This document shows, piece after piece, positions 22,099 to 23,674 of a DNA stretch of 23,674 bases. The stretch is taken from positions 1 through 23,674 of the forward strand of contig URCP01000038.1 of NCBI GenBank assembly GCA_900546315.1, written 5' to 3'. The translations under genes were made by a program, and so were the position numbers. Position 1 is the first letter of the stretch. The number at the start of each line of letters is the position of its first letter. Source of the DNA: an uncultured Eubacteriales bacterium (lineage in GTDB: Bacteria; Bacillota; Clostridia; Oscillospirales; CAG-272). The notes beneath the pieces are model-generated. The model saw only the letters and a list, made by a program, of their open reading frames with translations, searched no databases and was not told the DNA's origin.

Positions 22099-23674
22099 TT
22101 ATCTGATTTTTTCGAAGTCCTCGGCCCCGTGCTTGCAGAGCGGGCAGATGAAGTCCGCGGGGAGCTCTTCGCCTTCATAGACGTATCCGCAGACCTTGCA
22201 GATCCAGCCGGTCTTCTTTTCCTCGATGACAGATGGCTTCGGTTTTATGTGTTCGTAGTAATAAGCGTAGGTGAGGGACGGCGCGTCCGAGAGAATCTCG
22301 GCGGCGGTCACTTCGGCGGTGAACAGCGTGTGGGTGCCATAGTCCTCGGCGGAGATGACCTTTGCCGAGAGAACCGCGTTGGTGTTTCCGGTGAGGTACG
22401 TGAGACCGTTCGCTGTGCGGGCGACGTCGGAACGTCCGCTCAGCTTGTCGTGATCTCTGCCGCTGACAAAGCCGAGATCCTTTATGAGGTCGAACGGGGT
22501 CGATTCGGTGAGGACAGAGACATTGAAGACGCCGGTCTTCTTTATCGTTTCCGCGGTCAGGTTTGAGTTATTGACGGCGACGGTGACGCGTTTCGGGTTG
22601 TCGGTGAGCTGGGTTACGGTGTTCACGATGCAGGCGTTGTCCTTCGCACCGTCCTTTGTCGAAATCGCGTAGAGGCCGTAGGAGAGTTTGTGGAACGCTT
22701 TCGGGTCGAGAGCCGTTTCCGGAGCTTCCGGAATTTCTAGCTTCGGGAAGGAGTCCGCGATCGCGTCGGCGAGTGCGTCGAGGTCAGCTTCCTGAGACGG
22801 GGTGAGCGAGGATCTGATTGTCAGCTTATCGCCGATGAAGGTCATGCCCTTGAGCGGCTCAAGGATTCCGCGCATCAGATTTCCCGCGGTCGGCGCCCAG
22901 GAACCGTTCTCGATCAGGGACACGTATCTGTTCTTCAGCCCGTGAGCGGCGATGTCGCGGAGCAGATCGTCCATTCTGACGAATATTCCCGCGTTGTAGG
23001 TCGCGGATGCGAACACAAGGTGGCTGTACCTGAACGCCGCGGCGAGAATATAGTCCGCGGAAGTCACCGAAGCGTCATAAACTGCTGTCCTGACGCCGCG
23101 CTCACGGAGCTTTATCGCCAGAGCCTCAGCCGCCGCGGCGGTGTGACCGTAGACCGAGGCGTACGTGACGACGACGCCGTTCTCCTCGGGAGTGTAAGTC
23201 GACCATTTCGCGTACTTGTCGATGAAATCGCCGAGCTTTTCGCGCCAGACAAAGCCGTGGAGCGGGCAGATCATCTTTATGTCGAGCCCGGAAGCCTTTT
23301 TCAGGAGCGCCTGAACCTGCGTGCCGTATTTGCCGACGATATTGCAGTAGTAACGTCTCGCCTCATCGAGGTAATCTCTCATGAAATCGACCTCGTCGGC
23401 GAAGAGCGCGCCGTTGGTCGCTCCGAAGGTTCCGAACGCGTCGGCGGAGAAGAGTATCCCGCGGACGGTGTCAAACGTGACCATGACCTCCGGCCAGTGA
23501 ACCATAGGAGCCGCGACGAAAGTGAGCGAATGATGCCCGGTCTCAAGGACGCCGCCCTCTTTTATCGTCATGACGCGTCCCTCATAGGCGCTGCCGAAGA
23601 ACTGCTTTATCATGGCGTAAACCTTGTCGCCGCACACGAGTTTAGTTCCCGGATAACGGAGAAGAACCTCGTCA
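22099..23674 (-). CDS. Flavodiiron protein fused to flavin reductase and rubredoxin (FprA-Hrb type), N-terminus outside the window
   Basis: The open frame continues through the window edge (DEVLLRYPGTKLVCGDKV), so the start and the HxExD ligand motif are missing. Seen in order: the metallo-beta-lactamase-like diiron domain with ligands His (MVHWPE), Asp (FSADAFG) and His (CPLHGF); a flavodoxin domain (VVVTYASVYGHTAAAAEALA); a flavin reductase-like FMN domain (LYAISTKDG to VSGRDHDKLSG); and a C-terminal rubredoxin with WICKVCGYVYEG and CPLCKHG. Flavodiiron proteins reduce O2 or NO in anaerobes. The last two domains match Moorella-type high-molecular-weight rubredoxin, the partner of FprA, so one chain may carry electrons from NAD(P)H to the diiron site. 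It ends at repeat copy 4, which may terminate it. Confidence 0.95.
   Translation of the reverse strand, partial: DEVLLRYPGTKLVCGDKVYAMIKQFFGSAYEGRVMTIKEGGVLETGHHSLTFVAAPMVHWPEVMVTFDTVRGILFSADAFGTFGATNGALFADEVDFMRDYLDEARRYYCNIVGKYGTQVQALLKKASGLDIKMICPLHGFVWREKLGDFIDKYAKWSTYTPEENGVVVTYASVYGHTAAAAEALAIKLRERGVRTAVYDASVTSADYILAAAFRYSHLVFASATYNAGIFVRMDDLLRDIAAHGLKNRYVSLIENGSWAPTAGNLMRGILEPLKGMTFIGDKLTIRSSLTPSQEADLDALADAIADSFPKLEIPEAPETALDPKAFHKLSYGLYAISTKDGAKDNACIVNTVTQLTDNPKRVTVAVNNSNLTAETIKKTGVFNVSVLTESTPFDLIKDLGFVSGRDHDKLSGRSDVARTANGLTYLTGNTNAVLSAKVISAEDYGTHTLFTAEVTAAEILSDAPSLTYAYYYEHIKPKPSVIEEKKTGWICKVCGYVYEGEELPADFICPLCKHGAEDFEKIR

Overview
The window looks like chromosomal DNA from an anaerobic, moderately GC-rich member of the Clostridia (Oscillospirales/Christensenellales-like; inferred, no marker was searched). 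Signs are the gene order rrf2-sufC-sufB-sufD-sufS-sufU, lepA followed by hemW, an ECF transporter with fused subunits, a fused flavodiiron/flavin-reductase/rubredoxin protein, GGAGG-type ribosome binding sites and several near-consensus sigma-70-type (SigA) promoters. No rRNA, tRNA, CRISPR array, transposase or phage gene is visible.

Layout. 1-398 (-): start of an XRE-type regulator cut by the window edge. 605-4618 (+): tightly overlapped operon of a YfcE-like phosphodiesterase, an EcfT membrane protein and a fused EcfA-EcfA-S protein, closed by a strong terminator. 4661-6792 (-): HAD-IIA phosphatase and an orphan solute-binding-like protein. 7138-9474 (+): coiled-coil LytM/M23 protein with a collapsed catalytic domain, and a GH3 beta-N-acetylhexosaminidase lipoprotein, probably cell-wall turnover. 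9595-13366 (+): lepA, an MmcQ/YjbR-family gene and hemW, joined by ATGA overlaps. 13463-14122 (-): Fe/Mn superoxide dismutase. 14205-15479 (+): PepV-like M20 dipeptidase interrupted by an in-frame TGA. 15603-20855 (-): rrf2-sufCBDSU iron-sulfur assembly operon, with sufC carrying a one-base frameshift. 21178-21927 (-): ZIP metal transporter. 22099-23674 (-): flavodiiron-flavin reductase-rubredoxin fusion, cut by the window edge.

How it fits together. Superoxide dismutase, the O2/NO-reducing flavodiiron fusion, the Suf machinery with its Rrf2 regulator, and the ZIP metal importer form a loose oxygen-defence and metal-homeostasis neighbourhood. The suf operon has a consensus promoter flanked by two 12-bp direct repeats, a plausible site for autoregulation.

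Most unusual. Four copies of a roughly 65-80 bp element (a TATAAA-type head, a G-run, then a 17-23 bp palindrome) lie in intergenic gaps. In each copy the palindrome abuts a gene boundary and the head points away. The genes around the copies show strong strand-asymmetric synonymous codon choice (G/T-rich on one strand) whose direction appears to follow the element's orientation rather than gene orientation. Three coding lesions (M23 core deletion, pepV nonsense codon, sufC frameshift) also deserve checking.
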